A program made the position numbers and the translations under genes. Under the pieces are notes generated by a model. The model worked only from the letters and a program-made list of their open reading frames with translations, had not been told where the DNA came from and did no database searches. This document shows, in pieces, positions 7,091-15,389 of a stretch of DNA of 64,000 bases. This stretch comes from Clostridia bacterium (GTDB taxonomy: Bacteria > Bacillota > Clostridia > Peptostreptococcales > Anaerovoracaceae), in assembly GCA_910575405.1 (NCBI GenBank), contig CAJTER010000003.1, positions 1 through 64,000 on the forward strand, in the 5' to 3' direction. Every line of letters begins with the position of its first letter. Within the stretch, counting starts at the first letter, position 1.

Positions 7091-8749
7091 TTACGGCCGT
7101 TCCAGATTCTTTTCTGAGAGATCTTCTTCTGCCATCTCTGAAACCTTATAATGCATCAGCTTTCCGGTAGGCGTGTATGGGAGCTCATCCACAAATCGGT
7201 AATACCGCGGCGCTTTATAGGCAGACAGCATCGGGTGCTCGGCGCAGTAATCCTTAAGATCCGATGCGGTCAGGCTGTCATCGCCTCGTACAACATATGC
7301 GGCTACCGCCTGTTCCCGGATTCGATCCCGGACACCTACAACCGCGGATTCCGATACTTTTGGATGCTGGTTCAAAATCTCCTCCACCTGGGAAGGGTAG
7401 ATATTTTCTCCGGCAGAGACGATCATATCATCCTTTCTCCCAACAATCGTGACAAACTGGTTTTCATCCCAAGTTGCAAGATCGCCTGTATACATAAAGC
7501 CTTTATAGAATTTCTTTTCCGTTTCTTCTGGATTATTATAGTAGCTGTAGGAGGATTTAGCGGGGGACTGAAGGATTACTTCTCCGATTTCCTGTCCATC
7601 CATGGCAGCAAATTCATCCGGCTCTGCCTTCCGATCCTCAAAGATTTTTACTACGCGCACATCATCATCTGTACAGGAACGTCCGGCACTCCCTGCCATT
7701 TCCGGCAGATCGTAAGGCCGCAAAAATGTATTCCAGAAGGTTTCCGTAGTACCATAACCGTTAAAGATATTCGGTGTAAGCACCTTGTGAAACCATTCGC
7801 AGGCCGCCTTTTCAAGAGGGCTTCCCATAGTAATGATCCCTTTTAAATGAGACAGATCCACAGGGTTTTTCCCCTGTATCTGCGCCAGAAGGGTCAGTAC
7901 AGCCGGAACACCGATGAGAAAGGTAATCTCATACTTTTCTGCAAAGTGGAGACAGCGTTTCGGTGTAAACTCCCGCAGGATGATCACTTCTCCCCCTGCG
8001 TATAAAGTGGGGCAGGGACCGCCGGAATGGAGACCTCCTCTGTGAAACCACGGAGTCATATTCATGGTTCGATCCATAGGTGTCAAAGGAAAATGCATCA
8101 TAACATCATGGGCAGAAAGCACTTCGTTAATATTATTAAGCGGAACACCCTTTGGGCGGCTCGTAGTGCCGGAGGTATAAAGGCGTGTTGTCTCATCGTA
8201 AATGTGAGACGCTTCGTAAGGCACAGGATTGTGCTGTGGCTGATCCTGTGTATAAGCTTCATAGGTAACGTGACCGCGAGGCAGCTTGCTTTCGTCTGTA
8301 CAGCCTGCCATAATCACAATTTCCGGTTTATGGGTACACATGATAAGCGCCTCTTGAACCATATCTTTTAATGACATGTCATAAACAAATACTTTTGGCT
8401 GGCTGTCATCAATGGCCAGAGCTGTTTCTCCCGGCGCCAGCCGAAAGTTAATGGGAGAATTAATGGCCCCCAGCTTTTGCGGCGCAAGATAGCAGAAAAC
8501 AAATTCAGCGCAGTTGGGCAGCTGATACATAATGACATCATTTTTCCGGATTCCATCTTCGTCCAGCGCATTTGCAAACCGATTGACTTCTGTATTCAGT
8601 TCCTGATAAGTCCACCGTTTTTCTTTTTCAGGATCAAACAGAGCCGGTCTCGATGAGAACCGGCTTACATTACGCATGAATCCGTTGAGATACGTGAACG
8701 AAGATTCAAAAGTTTCTTTAAACATAGATGCGTCATACGTAAATGACAT
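7091..8749 (-). CDS. AMP-dependent acyl-CoA/acyl-acid synthetase
   Basis: A 552-residue member of the adenylate-forming enzyme family. The P-loop-like motif YTSGTTSRPKGVPL lies near residue 190, GYGTTE in the middle, YTGDLATWDENQFVTIVGRKDD further on, and the C-terminal lysine motif TPTGKL near the end. It should activate a carboxylic acid as acyl-AMP and pass it to CoA or another thiol. Chain length cannot be told from the sequence. It lies 36 nt downstream of a beta-ketoacyl synthase gene in the same direction, so the two probably act on related acyl groups. No acyl carrier protein gene is nearby. Confidence 0.85.
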   Translation of the reverse strand: MSFTYDASMFKETFESSFTYLNGFMRNVSRFSSRPALFDPEKEKRWTYQELNTEVNRFANALDEDGIRKNDVIMYQLPNCAEFVFCYLAPQKLGAINSPINFRLAPGETALAIDDSQPKVFVYDMSLKDMVQEALIMCTHKPEIVIMAGCTDESKLPRGHVTYEAYTQDQPQHNPVPYEASHIYDETTRLYTSGTTSRPKGVPLNNINEVLSAHDVMMHFPLTPMDRTMNMTPWFHRGGLHSGGPCPTLYAGGEVIILREFTPKRCLHFAEKYEITFLIGVPAVLTLLAQIQGKNPVDLSHLKGIITMGSPLEKAACEWFHKVLTPNIFNGYGTTETFWNTFLRPYDLPEMAGSAGRSCTDDDVRVVKIFEDRKAEPDEFAAMDGQEIGEVILQSPAKSSYSYYNNPEETEKKFYKGFMYTGDLATWDENQFVTIVGRKDDMIVSAGENIYPSQVEEILNQHPKVSESAVVGVRDRIREQAVAAYVVRGDDSLTASDLKDYCAEHPMLSAYKAPRYYRFVDELPYTPTGKLMHYKVSEMAEEDLSEKNLERP

Positions 8750-8785
8750 TGTAAAAATACCTTCTTTCTCTTCATACTATACTCG

Positions 8786-10027
8786 TTATATAGTATTTGT
8801 TTTATAGTTCCGTACAATAATGCTGGAATTCTGTCCTCCAAATCCCAAAGCATTGGACATGGCAATTTGTACGGATGCTTTTCGTGCTGTGTTTGGGACG
8901 TAATCCAGATCGCATTTTGGATCCGGTGTTTCATAGTTCAGTGTAGGCGGTAATACACCTGTTTGGATAGCCTTGATACAGGCTATGGTTTCGGTGATGC
9001 CGCCTGCGCCCATCAAATGGCCGGTCGCTCCCTTCGTAGAGCTTACAGGCGGAGCCTGATTTTCGAATACCTTGCGGATAGCGCCGGTTTCAATGGAATC
9101 TCCTAAAGGAGTCGACGTGCCATGGGCATTGATATAGTCAATCTCTTCAGGCATAAGCTCTGCCATAGAAAGGGCGATATTCATGCAGGCCGCCGCGCCT
9201 GTTCCAGAAGGATCCGGCGAGGTCACGTGATAGCCGTCGGAAGTATTAGCGTATCCTGCAAGTTCAGCCAGAATTTCGGCCCCTCTGGCAAGGGCATGCT
9301 CTTCTGTTTCCAGAATCAAAGCGCCGCCGCCTTCGCCCATAACAAAACCATCTCTATCTGCATCAAAAGGCCGGCAGGCTGTTTTTGGCTGCTCATTGTT
9401 TTTAGAAAGAGCCTTTGCCTGCGCCAGGCTGCCCAGAACAATGGGGCACAGACTGCTTTCACCGCCCATCACGACCATTGCATCTGCCTGACCGGATGTG
9501 ATAATCGTAGCAGCCATGGCCAGCGCGTCACCGCCGGAGGAGCATGCGGTATTCAGGGTATAGCTTGGTCCGTAAATTCCCTTGGCAATGGAAAGCTGCG
9601 CTGCCGCCAGATTGCCTAAAATCTTTGGCACAAAGCGAGGGCTGACTTTTTTTGTTTTTCCTGTGGAAAGCCCATCCTGTGTTTCTGCAATAGCAGCTAC
9701 CCCATCCATAGCCGTGCCCATTAAAATCCCCAGTCTGTGAGGGTTTTCCTGGATAGGATACTTACTCTGATTCAAAGCCTCGTCAGCAGCAGCATAAGCA
9801 TATTGCTGGAAGAGATCCATTTCGCGGATCAATTTGGCTGATATATACGTTTCGGGATCAAAACCTTTTACTTCTGCCGCTATTTTTACAGCCAAGCCAG
9901 AAGTATCAAAGCGGGTAATCCGATCAATTCCGCAGACACCGCTGATTAAACCTTCCCAATAAGCTTCCGTGCCGATGCCAATAGGAGTAACAGCTCCCAT
10001 CCCTGTTATAACCAGTCTTTTCTTCAT
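8786..10027 (-). CDS. beta-ketoacyl-[acyl-carrier-protein] synthase II (FabF-type)
   Basis: A 413-residue condensing enzyme. Catalytic residues are visible: Cys in NTACSSGGDAL, His in NAHGTSTPLGDS and His in GATGHLMGAGG. It should condense malonyl-ACP with an acyl thioester. I set the start at ATG 10027 because GGAGG precedes it; a GTG five codons upstream would overlap that site. Unlike a housekeeping fabF, it is not in a fab cluster; its only partner is the acyl ligase 36 nt downstream. That points to a specialised fatty-acyl or polyketide-like role, which is inference. Confidence 0.85.
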   Translation of the reverse strand: MKKRLVITGMGAVTPIGIGTEAYWEGLISGVCGIDRITRFDTSGLAVKIAAEVKGFDPETYISAKLIREMDLFQQYAYAAADEALNQSKYPIQENPHRLGILMGTAMDGVAAIAETQDGLSTGKTKKVSPRFVPKILGNLAAAQLSIAKGIYGPSYTLNTACSSGGDALAMAATIITSGQADAMVVMGGESSLCPIVLGSLAQAKALSKNNEQPKTACRPFDADRDGFVMGEGGGALILETEEHALARGAEILAELAGYANTSDGYHVTSPDPSGTGAAACMNIALSMAELMPEEIDYINAHGTSTPLGDSIETGAIRKVFENQAPPVSSTKGATGHLMGAGGITETIACIKAIQTGVLPPTLNYETPDPKCDLDYVPNTARKASVQIAMSNALGFGGQNSSIIVRNYKTNTI

Positions 10028-10107
10028 ATTTTTCCTCCGCACCTTTCAGTACCTTAGTGTTTAACTTTATTATTTTACCACAAATCATGAAAAAATCCAC
10101 TAGAAGG

Positions 10108-10136
10108 TTGACAAAAAAACGTGCATTTTATATACT
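10108..10136 (+). promoter_or_regulatory. sigma-A-type promoter for the DUF896 gene
   Basis: TTGACA at 10108-10113 and TATACT at 10131-10136 are separated by 17 nt. The ATG of the next gene is at 10187, giving a leader of about 45 nt. Confidence 0.7.
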
Positions 10137-10186
10137 TTGATTCTCAGAAGGTGAAATTTCAAGGAAAGGATCATGGAGGAACGTGA

Positions 10187-10411
10187 ATGATCGGTAAGGA
10201 AAAAATCGACAGAATCAATGAACTTGCAAGAAAGAGCAAAGCCGAGGGCCTGACGGAAGATGAGCGAAAAGAGCGTGAAATTCTGCGCAAAGAATACTTG
10301 GAAAAATTCCGGGCAAACTTGAGAGGCCAGCTGGATCAGATCAAATTTGTCGAGGATATGTCGGAAGAAGAGCTGGCACAATACAACCAAAAGCACAAAA
10401 AAAACAGCTGA
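10187..10411 (+). CDS. DUF896 family protein
   Basis: A 74-residue charged helical protein. KIDRINELARKSKAEGLTEDE and KEYLEKFRANLRGQLDQI match the DUF896 (UPF0291, YnzC-type) family. YnzC and relatives are small helical-hairpin proteins; in Bacillus some lie in SOS-linked loci, but the function is not settled. A strong promoter lies about 50 nt upstream, and a ribosome binding site (GGAGGA) precedes ATG 10187. No LexA box is visible here. A hairpin follows the gene. Confidence 0.82.
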   Translation: MIGKEKIDRINELARKSKAEGLTEDERKEREILRKEYLEKFRANLRGQLDQIKFVEDMSEEELAQYNQKHKKNS

Positions 10412-10414
10412 TCA

Positions 10415-10448
10415 GACGGCGGGAAAAGACAATTTTTCCGTCGCTTTT
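10415..10448 (+). terminator. probable rho-independent terminator
   Basis: GACGG at 10415-10419 pairs with CCGTC at 10438-10442, with an inner AAAA/TTTT pairing and a short T run after it. It lies directly behind the DUF896 stop codon. The inner loop is imperfect, so strength is uncertain. Confidence 0.5.
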
Positions 10449-10481
10449 ATTATATAGTATCCCTGAAAAGGGGGACAAACT

Positions 10482-10943
10482 ATGAATAGGAGAATATCTG
10501 GACTTTGTGCTGCTATTGCTCTCATCATTATTTTGATGTGTCTTGCGCAAAGCATTTGGGGCAGCAATCCCAAGTATGAGGCTAAAGCTCTGGCAAACAG
10601 GCGAATTCATATTCTGCAGAGCGTTTTTGAAGGAACGATTACAAAGCAAGCTGCTGAGCTGGAGCTTCGCCGCATCGAAAGTGAGAGTTTGCTGAGCCGC
10701 GATCTGCAAGCATTGACAGAGCAAAAAGAGAAAAATGCGCCTGAGCCTGAAATAGAGGAAGCTGTGTATCTTGGAAAGATCCGGGACATACGACAGAAAA
10801 AACAGTATTATGAGTACACCATGTATGAAGCGGAGCTGGACTCTTTAAAAAAGAATGAAAAAACAATCCTGCGATATAATCTTGTGGTAAAAAAGACAGG
10901 AGATACATGTTCGCTGACCATCTTTGAACCTACAAAAGTTTAA
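10482..10943 (+). CDS. hypothetical membrane-anchored protein
   Basis: A 153-residue protein with one N-terminal hydrophobic segment (ISGLCAAIALIIILMCLAQSIWG) that could be a signal anchor. The rest, ALANRRIHILQSVFEGTITK through TEQKEKNAPEPEIEEAVYLG, is helical and charged, with a beta-like C-terminal end. Most of it should lie outside the membrane. ATG 10482 follows AAAAGGGGG. I do not recognise a family, and the neighbours (DUF896, iscS) do not suggest a role. Confidence 0.65.
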   Translation: MNRRISGLCAAIALIIILMCLAQSIWGSNPKYEAKALANRRIHILQSVFEGTITKQAAELELRRIESESLLSRDLQALTEQKEKNAPEPEIEEAVYLGKIRDIRQKKQYYEYTMYEAELDSLKKNEKTILRYNLVVKKTGDTCSLTIFEPTKV

Positions 10944-10962
10944 ATTAATTTGGAAAAAAGTG

Positions 10963-10990
10963 TTTTACAATCTGGGATTGTTGGTATAAT
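10963..10990 (+). promoter_or_regulatory. promoter of the iscS-iscU-mnmA operon
   Basis: A TTTTAC -35 at 10963-10968, a 16-nt spacer and TATAAT at 10985-10990 with an extended TGG just before it. The iscS ATG is at 11033. No obvious IscR-type operator was recognised. Confidence 0.6.
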
Positions 10991-11032
10991 AATAAATTGT
11001 ATTGAAAGGATTAGTTGAAAAAGGAGTAAAAA

Positions 11033-12202
11033 ATGCGACAGGTTTATTTAGATTATTCAGCAACAACACCAGTAAAAAAAGAAGTGCTGGATGCAATGCT
11101 TCCTTATTTTTCAGAGCTGTATGGAAACCCTTCCAGCTTGTACAGCATTGCGGCTGAATCCAAAGATGCCATTGCTGCAGCAAGAAAGCAGGTTGCAGAT
11201 CTCATTGGAGCAGGGGAAAAAGAAATTACATTTACCTCCTGTGGTACAGAGGCTGACAACTGGGCTGTTATGGGCGCTGCCGATGCACTGAAAAACAAGG
11301 GGAACCATATTATTACAACCAAAATCGAACATCACGCATTACTTCACACCTGCGAATTTCTGGAAAAGCACGGGTATGATGTAACATATTTAGACGTGGA
11401 CAAAGAGGGCCGCGTGGCTCCTGCCGCGCTGGAGGCTGCTATTACCGATAAAACCATCCTCATAAGCATTATGTTCATCAACAATGAGGTGGGCACCATT
11501 GAACCTGTAAAAGAGCTGGCCCAGATTGCAAAAAAACATAACATTCTCTTTCATACAGATGCCGTACAGGCACTGGGAAATATTGCGATTGATGTAAAAG
11601 AGTTGGGGATCGATATGATGTCCATGTCCGCCCACAAAATCTACGGACCAAAAGGTATCGGAGCCCTGTATATCCGAAAGGGCGTCCGGATTTCCAACTA
11701 CCTTCATGGCGGAGCCCAGGAAAACAAAAAACGGGCAGGTACGGAAAATCTGGCGGGAATCGTAGGCTTTGGAAAGGCAGCAGAGCTGGCTGGAAACAAC
11801 CTGCAGGCACATATCAAACATACATCCGCACTCCGGGATCGTCTCATTGAGAAGGTACAGGCTGAAATCGACCATGTGTATATAAACGGATCCATGAAGC
11901 ATCGGCATCCGGGAAATGCAAATCTCACCTTTGAATTCATAGAAGGTGAAGCTATGCTCCTTTATCTGGATATGAACGGGATTGCCGTTTCCACAGGTTC
12001 CGCCTGCTCTTCGGCTTCCCTGACGCCATCCCATGTGCTTTCGGCAATGGATATTCCGGTAGAACGAATTCATGGGACACTGCGCTTTACAGTAGGGGAC
12101 ATGACGACAGAAGAAGACATTGATTATGTGGTTTCGACCCTGAAAAATGTGGTAAATAAACTGAGAGAAATTTCATCCGTATCAAGTAAGAAAGGTTGGT
12201 AA
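11033..12202 (+). CDS. iscS: cysteine desulfurase (NifS/IscS family)
   Basis: A 389-residue PLP enzyme that takes sulfur from cysteine for Fe-S cluster assembly and tRNA thiolation. Visible features are VYLDYSATTPVKKEVLDAM at the N terminus, the PLP lysine in MSAHKIYGPKGIG, and the persulfide cysteine in STGSACSSASLTPSH. Length is normal. It is followed by a scaffold gene (iscU) and mnmA, which together use the sulfur. The iscS stop (12202) lies 5 nt before the iscU ATG, so translation is coupled. The name nifS would fit equally well. Confidence 0.93.
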   Translation: MRQVYLDYSATTPVKKEVLDAMLPYFSELYGNPSSLYSIAAESKDAIAAARKQVADLIGAGEKEITFTSCGTEADNWAVMGAADALKNKGNHIITTKIEHHALLHTCEFLEKHGYDVTYLDVDKEGRVAPAALEAAITDKTILISIMFINNEVGTIEPVKELAQIAKKHNILFHTDAVQALGNIAIDVKELGIDMMSMSAHKIYGPKGIGALYIRKGVRISNYLHGGAQENKKRAGTENLAGIVGFGKAAELAGNNLQAHIKHTSALRDRLIEKVQAEIDHVYINGSMKHRHPGNANLTFEFIEGEAMLLYLDMNGIAVSTGSACSSASLTPSHVLSAMDIPVERIHGTLRFTVGDMTTEEDIDYVVSTLKNVVNKLREISSVSSKKGW

Positions 12203-12207
12203 GCAGC

Positions 12208-12663
12208 ATGGCAAACATGTATAACGATAAAGTAATGGATCATTTTATGAATCCGCATAATGTTGGAGAGCTGGAACATGCAGATGGCATCGGTACTTAT
12301 GGAAGCCCGGTATGCGGCGATATGATGCAGATCTCCATTCAAGTAAAAGACGACAAAATTACAGACGCAAAATTCAAAACCTTTGGCTGCGGTTCTGCTA
12401 TCGCATCCTCAAGCATAGCAACCGATATGATCATTGGAATGACCATTGACGAAGCTCTGGAGCTGACAAACAAGCAGATCATCGATGAGCTGGGCGGACT
12501 TCCGGCAGTCAAGGTTCACTGCTCCGTGCTGGCGGATCATGCCATCAAGTCTGCCATTTACGATTACGCGCAGAAAACGGGAAAGCATTATAAAGGTCTG
12601 GAAGGCTTTGATCCTAATGCAGAAGAAGAGGATCATCACGATATTCCGGAGGAAGAAGAGTAG
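12208..12663 (+). CDS. iscU: Fe-S cluster assembly scaffold (NifU N-terminal/IscU)
   Basis: A 151-residue scaffold on which Fe-S clusters are built. The three cluster-binding Cys are visible: GSPVCGDMM, FKTFGCGSAIASSS and VKVHCSVLADHAI. The start ATG 12208 gives the usual MANMYNDKVMDHFMNPHNVG; a GTG at 12196 lies inside iscS. The C terminus has an unusual acidic tail (PNAEEEDHHDIPEEEE) of about 17 residues beyond the fold. It sits between iscS and mnmA with gaps of 5 and 7 nt. Confidence 0.92.
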   Translation: MANMYNDKVMDHFMNPHNVGELEHADGIGTYGSPVCGDMMQISIQVKDDKITDAKFKTFGCGSAIASSSIATDMIIGMTIDEALELTNKQIIDELGGLPAVKVHCSVLADHAIKSAIYDYAQKTGKHYKGLEGFDPNAEEEDHHDIPEEEE

Positions 12664-12670
12664 AAAGAAG

Positions 12671-13744
12671 ATGAAGCAGCCTTTTGATACATTTGATAAA
12701 CATAAGGTTATATTAGGATTAAGCGGCGGAGTAGACAGTACTACCGCTGCTTTGCTGCTCAGGGAGTCCGGTTATCAGGTAACAGGGCTTTATTTTGATA
12801 TTATGGAGGAAAACACGGAAGGCAGAAAGGCGGCAGAAGAAACAGCCCATCAGCTTGGAATACCGTTTATCTACCGCAATGTCCACAGCCTGTTCTCAGC
12901 AGAAGTTGCCGAAAACTTCTGCAGGGAATATATTGCCGGAAGAACGCCGAATCCATGCATTATCTGCAATCCCCTGGTAAAATTCAAAATCCTCACGCAA
13001 GAGGCGGATAAGGCAGGCGCCTTTCATATTGCAACGGGCCACTATGCAAAAACTGGATTCAGCGCCGAGTTTGGCTGGACCATCAAACGGGCGGCAAGCA
13101 GAAAGGACCAATCCTATATGCTGTACCGGCTGCAGCCATCTGTTATCCAGAGGCTTCTGCTTCCTTTATCCGAGCTGGAGCACAAAGAAGAAACCCGGGA
13201 AATCGCAAGAAAAAGCAAGATGCAGAATGCAGAAAAAAAGGACAGTCAGGAAATCTGTTTTCTTCAGGACGGCGAAACTTACGCAGAGTATATCCGAAAA
13301 AGAGGGTATCCTATTAAGGAGGGCAACTTTATTAATAAAGAAGGAGAAGTCCTGGGGCAGCACAAAGGTCTGCTCCATTATACCATCGGACAGCGAAAGG
13401 GACTTGGCATTACCTTTGGAAAGCCAGTTTTTGTCACAAGAATGGATGAAAAACAAAATACGGTTACACTGGGGGAGCACGAAGAGCTTTTTTCCAGAGA
13501 AGTAATCTGCAGCAGCAATTATTTTCCTTCATCGGAAAGCAGCCGCATGCCAAAGCGTCTTGATGGGGCAGAGGTTCTTGCCAAGGTGCGCTATGCGGCA
13601 AAGCCTGCGCCAGCTGTTATCACAGCCATGCCAGGCGGCAGGATCCGTGCTTTGTTTGAAGAAAAGCAAAGGGCTGCAACGCCTGGTCAGTCCATTGTCT
13701 TTTACAAGGGAGACTGTGTAGTGGGCGGAGGATTTATCGAATAA
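12671..13744 (+). CDS. mnmA: tRNA-specific 2-thiouridylase MnmA
   Basis: A 357-residue enzyme that thiolates uridine 34 of tRNA Lys, Glu and Gln with sulfur supplied by IscS. The PP-loop is LSGGVDSTTAALLL; NPCIICNPLVKF carries the first catalytic Cys, GHYAK and KDQSYMLYRL follow, and QEICFLQDGETYAEY carries the second Cys. The C-terminal beta domain is complete. I chose ATG 12671, seven nt after the iscU stop with GAAAGAAG before it; a longer open frame upstream overlaps iscU and is not needed. Placement after iscS/iscU matches the sulfur-relay role. Confidence 0.9.
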   Translation: MKQPFDTFDKHKVILGLSGGVDSTTAALLLRESGYQVTGLYFDIMEENTEGRKAAEETAHQLGIPFIYRNVHSLFSAEVAENFCREYIAGRTPNPCIICNPLVKFKILTQEADKAGAFHIATGHYAKTGFSAEFGWTIKRAASRKDQSYMLYRLQPSVIQRLLLPLSELEHKEETREIARKSKMQNAEKKDSQEICFLQDGETYAEYIRKRGYPIKEGNFINKEGEVLGQHKGLLHYTIGQRKGLGITFGKPVFVTRMDEKQNTVTLGEHEELFSREVICSSNYFPSSESSRMPKRLDGAEVLAKVRYAAKPAPAVITAMPGGRIRALFEEKQRAATPGQSIVFYKGDCVVGGGFIE

Positions 13745-13756
13745 GATAAAAATCCA

Positions 13757-14713
13757 TCAGAACATGATAATGGCCCGCACCGGGCATACCGGAGCACAGT
13801 AGCCGCAGGTGAGACAGATCTCGTGATCCACCTGGGCAAGCCCCGCTCTGTTTCGGAAGATCGCTTTGTTGGGGCAGCGCTCAATGCAGTCACCGCAGCC
13901 TTCACAGTCTCCCTGATCAATGCGAATTTTTTTCTCTGCAATATCCGGGACATACGAAGGATCGATGGTGCCTTCCGCGTATTCGATAATGCGATCTACT
14001 TCTTCCTTCTTTCCAATTCCGACCATAATGGATGAAATCCCCTCAAGGCCGCTGACGTAATCCAGAGCCTCCAGATAGGAGCCGGTCAGATTTCCGCCGC
14101 CAAAGGCTTTCATGGCAAAAACGCCTTTTCCCGCATCTGCATTTGCCTTAATAGCAGCCGCCATTTCCTCTTTTGTTCCGGGGCCGTCTCCTTTTCGAAT
14201 CCCCAGACTTTTCATATTGATCAGAGGAAAGAGGATGTCTACCTCAGGAATTCCCGCCATTTTTTGTGCCACATCCACATGGTGGGTGGAGACGCCGATG
14301 GCTTTTACAAGGCCTGCCTTTTTGGCATCCATCAGACAGCGAAAGGCGCCGGTGCGGTTTTCCCAGTCCGGATCAGCTCTGACTTCATGAAGGAGGAAAA
14401 TATCAATATAGTCCAGCTCCATTTCTTTTAGAGCCTGAGAAATGGCGTATTCCATTTCCTGATAGCCTTCATCCAGACATTTCGAGCAGATAACCGGCCG
14501 AATGTCTGTATGCTTTAAAGCTTCCCGGATATAGGGATACGTTTCATAATATTGGGCTGTGTCCAAAAAATTAATTCCCTGCTCCAGAGCGTACTGAACC
14601 AGCTCAGCGCCTTCTTTTAGAGGAAGATTCAGCTGGGTATTTCCTACCGTGAGAACGCCAAAGCCCACCGGCGTTACTTCAATTCCTGTATTTCCTAGTT
14701 CGATTTTTTTCAT
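13757..14713 (-). CDS. aldo/keto reductase with C-terminal 2x[4Fe-4S] domain
   Basis: A 318-residue protein. The first 260 residues form the AKR barrel (TPVGFGVLTVGNTQLNL, FLDTAQYYETYPYIREAL, DIFLLHEVR). The C-terminal 55 residues carry two ferredoxin motifs: CEGCGDCIERCP and CLTCGYCAPVCP. This fused form is common in anaerobes and probably links carbonyl reduction to ferredoxin; substrates are mostly unknown. It is convergent with mnmA, with only 12 nt between the stop codons. It stands alone on the minus strand. Confidence 0.88.
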   Translation of the reverse strand: MKKIELGNTGIEVTPVGFGVLTVGNTQLNLPLKEGAELVQYALEQGINFLDTAQYYETYPYIREALKHTDIRPVICSKCLDEGYQEMEYAISQALKEMELDYIDIFLLHEVRADPDWENRTGAFRCLMDAKKAGLVKAIGVSTHHVDVAQKMAGIPEVDILFPLINMKSLGIRKGDGPGTKEEMAAAIKANADAGKGVFAMKAFGGGNLTGSYLEALDYVSGLEGISSIMVGIGKKEEVDRIIEYAEGTIDPSYVPDIAEKKIRIDQGDCEGCGDCIERCPNKAIFRNRAGLAQVDHEICLTCGYCAPVCPVRAIIMF

Positions 14714-14956
14714 ACATACCTCGATTTGCTTATTTTTGTCATTATACGGTTATAGTAGATATATCACAGCAGCAGAAGGTTTGCAAGAGCTTATGAAAAA
14801 ATGACTGCGGGATACCATATGTTTCAGTCATAAATTTTAAAAGAAAATCAAGGAAAGGGAGTACCGCTTTGCCAGTATATTCACCATTTGCTTTCGGGCA
14901 TACTATATCTTGAACAAGAGCTTTTTAAAGGCTTGAAAAGAAAAGGAGGCAGGAAA

Positions 14957-15124
14957 ATGGGAAAATGTACAAGCGCACTTGGAATCGGTGTAATGGGAGC
15001 TGTAGTAGGAATGTGTGCCTACAATTTTATGACCCCAAAAGAGCAGCGGCATATCCAAAAAGGGCTGAAGCACGCAGTTGACGATTTGAAGGACATTGCC
15101 GAGCAGCTTACGGAGGTCGTATAA
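14957..15124 (+). CDS. small single-pass membrane protein
   Basis: A 55-residue protein MGKCTSALGIGVMGAVVGMC and onward, with one Gly-rich hydrophobic helix followed by a charged amphipathic tail (KEQRHIQKGLKHAVDDLKDIAEQ). The pattern resembles short YtxH-like proteins, but this is not certain. ATG 14957 follows an AAAAGGAGG ribosome binding site. Its end contains the ribosome binding site of the next small gene. Function unknown. Confidence 0.6.
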   Translation: MGKCTSALGIGVMGAVVGMCAYNFMTPKEQRHIQKGLKHAVDDLKDIAEQLTEVV

Positions 15125-15125
15125 C

Positions 15126-15260
15126 ATGGGAGTTTTAGAACAATTTGAAAAGGATAAAGTCTGGGATCGGATGCTTGATATGGAAGTCCTGGGTATGACG
15201 AGAGAAGATCTGGATGATGACGATGGCATCATTGATGAATTGACAAAGAATAGACTTTAA
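15126..15260 (+). CDS. small acidic hypothetical protein
   Basis: A 44-residue protein (MGVLEQFEKDKVWDRMLDME, then an acidic LDDDDGIIDEL stretch). ATG 15126 lies one nt after the stop of the previous small gene, and GGAGGT at 15112-15117 inside that gene is well placed for it, so translation is probably coupled. The pair is closed by a terminator. I do not recognise either protein as part of a known system. Confidence 0.55.
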   Translation: MGVLEQFEKDKVWDRMLDMEVLGMTREDLDDDDGIIDELTKNRL

Positions 15261-15266
15261 CCAAAG

Positions 15267-15320
15267 CAAAAGAGCTGCTGTTTCTCAGGGTAACAGGATT
15301 CTGAGAAATTGCGGCTTTTT
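15267..15320 (+). terminator. rho-independent terminator upstream of alaS
   Basis: AAAAGAGCTGCTGTTTCTCAG pairs imperfectly with CTGAGAAATTGCGGCTTTTT around a 12-nt loop, with a T tract at the end. It closes the two-small-gene unit. No T-box motif is seen, so it is probably not an alaS attenuator. Confidence 0.65.
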
Positions 15321-15389
15321 GTTTGCGCTGCCCCAAGTTATGGTATATAATAGTGGGTATCGTTTAGAAAATTCGGGAGGAACTTGATA

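Noticed and set aside
7151-7846. Plus-strand open frame inside the acyl ligase gene
   Set aside because: It is antisense to a full-length, motif-complete gene and has no ribosome binding site or family similarity.
12485-12670. Longer mnmA frame overlapping iscU
   Set aside because: It lies in another frame inside iscU; ATG 12671 gives the family N terminus and follows the iscU stop by seven nt.
15321-15389. T-box leader for alaS
   Set aside because: No AGGGTGGNACCGCG motif or antiterminator is present, and the nearest hairpin closes the preceding small-gene unit.
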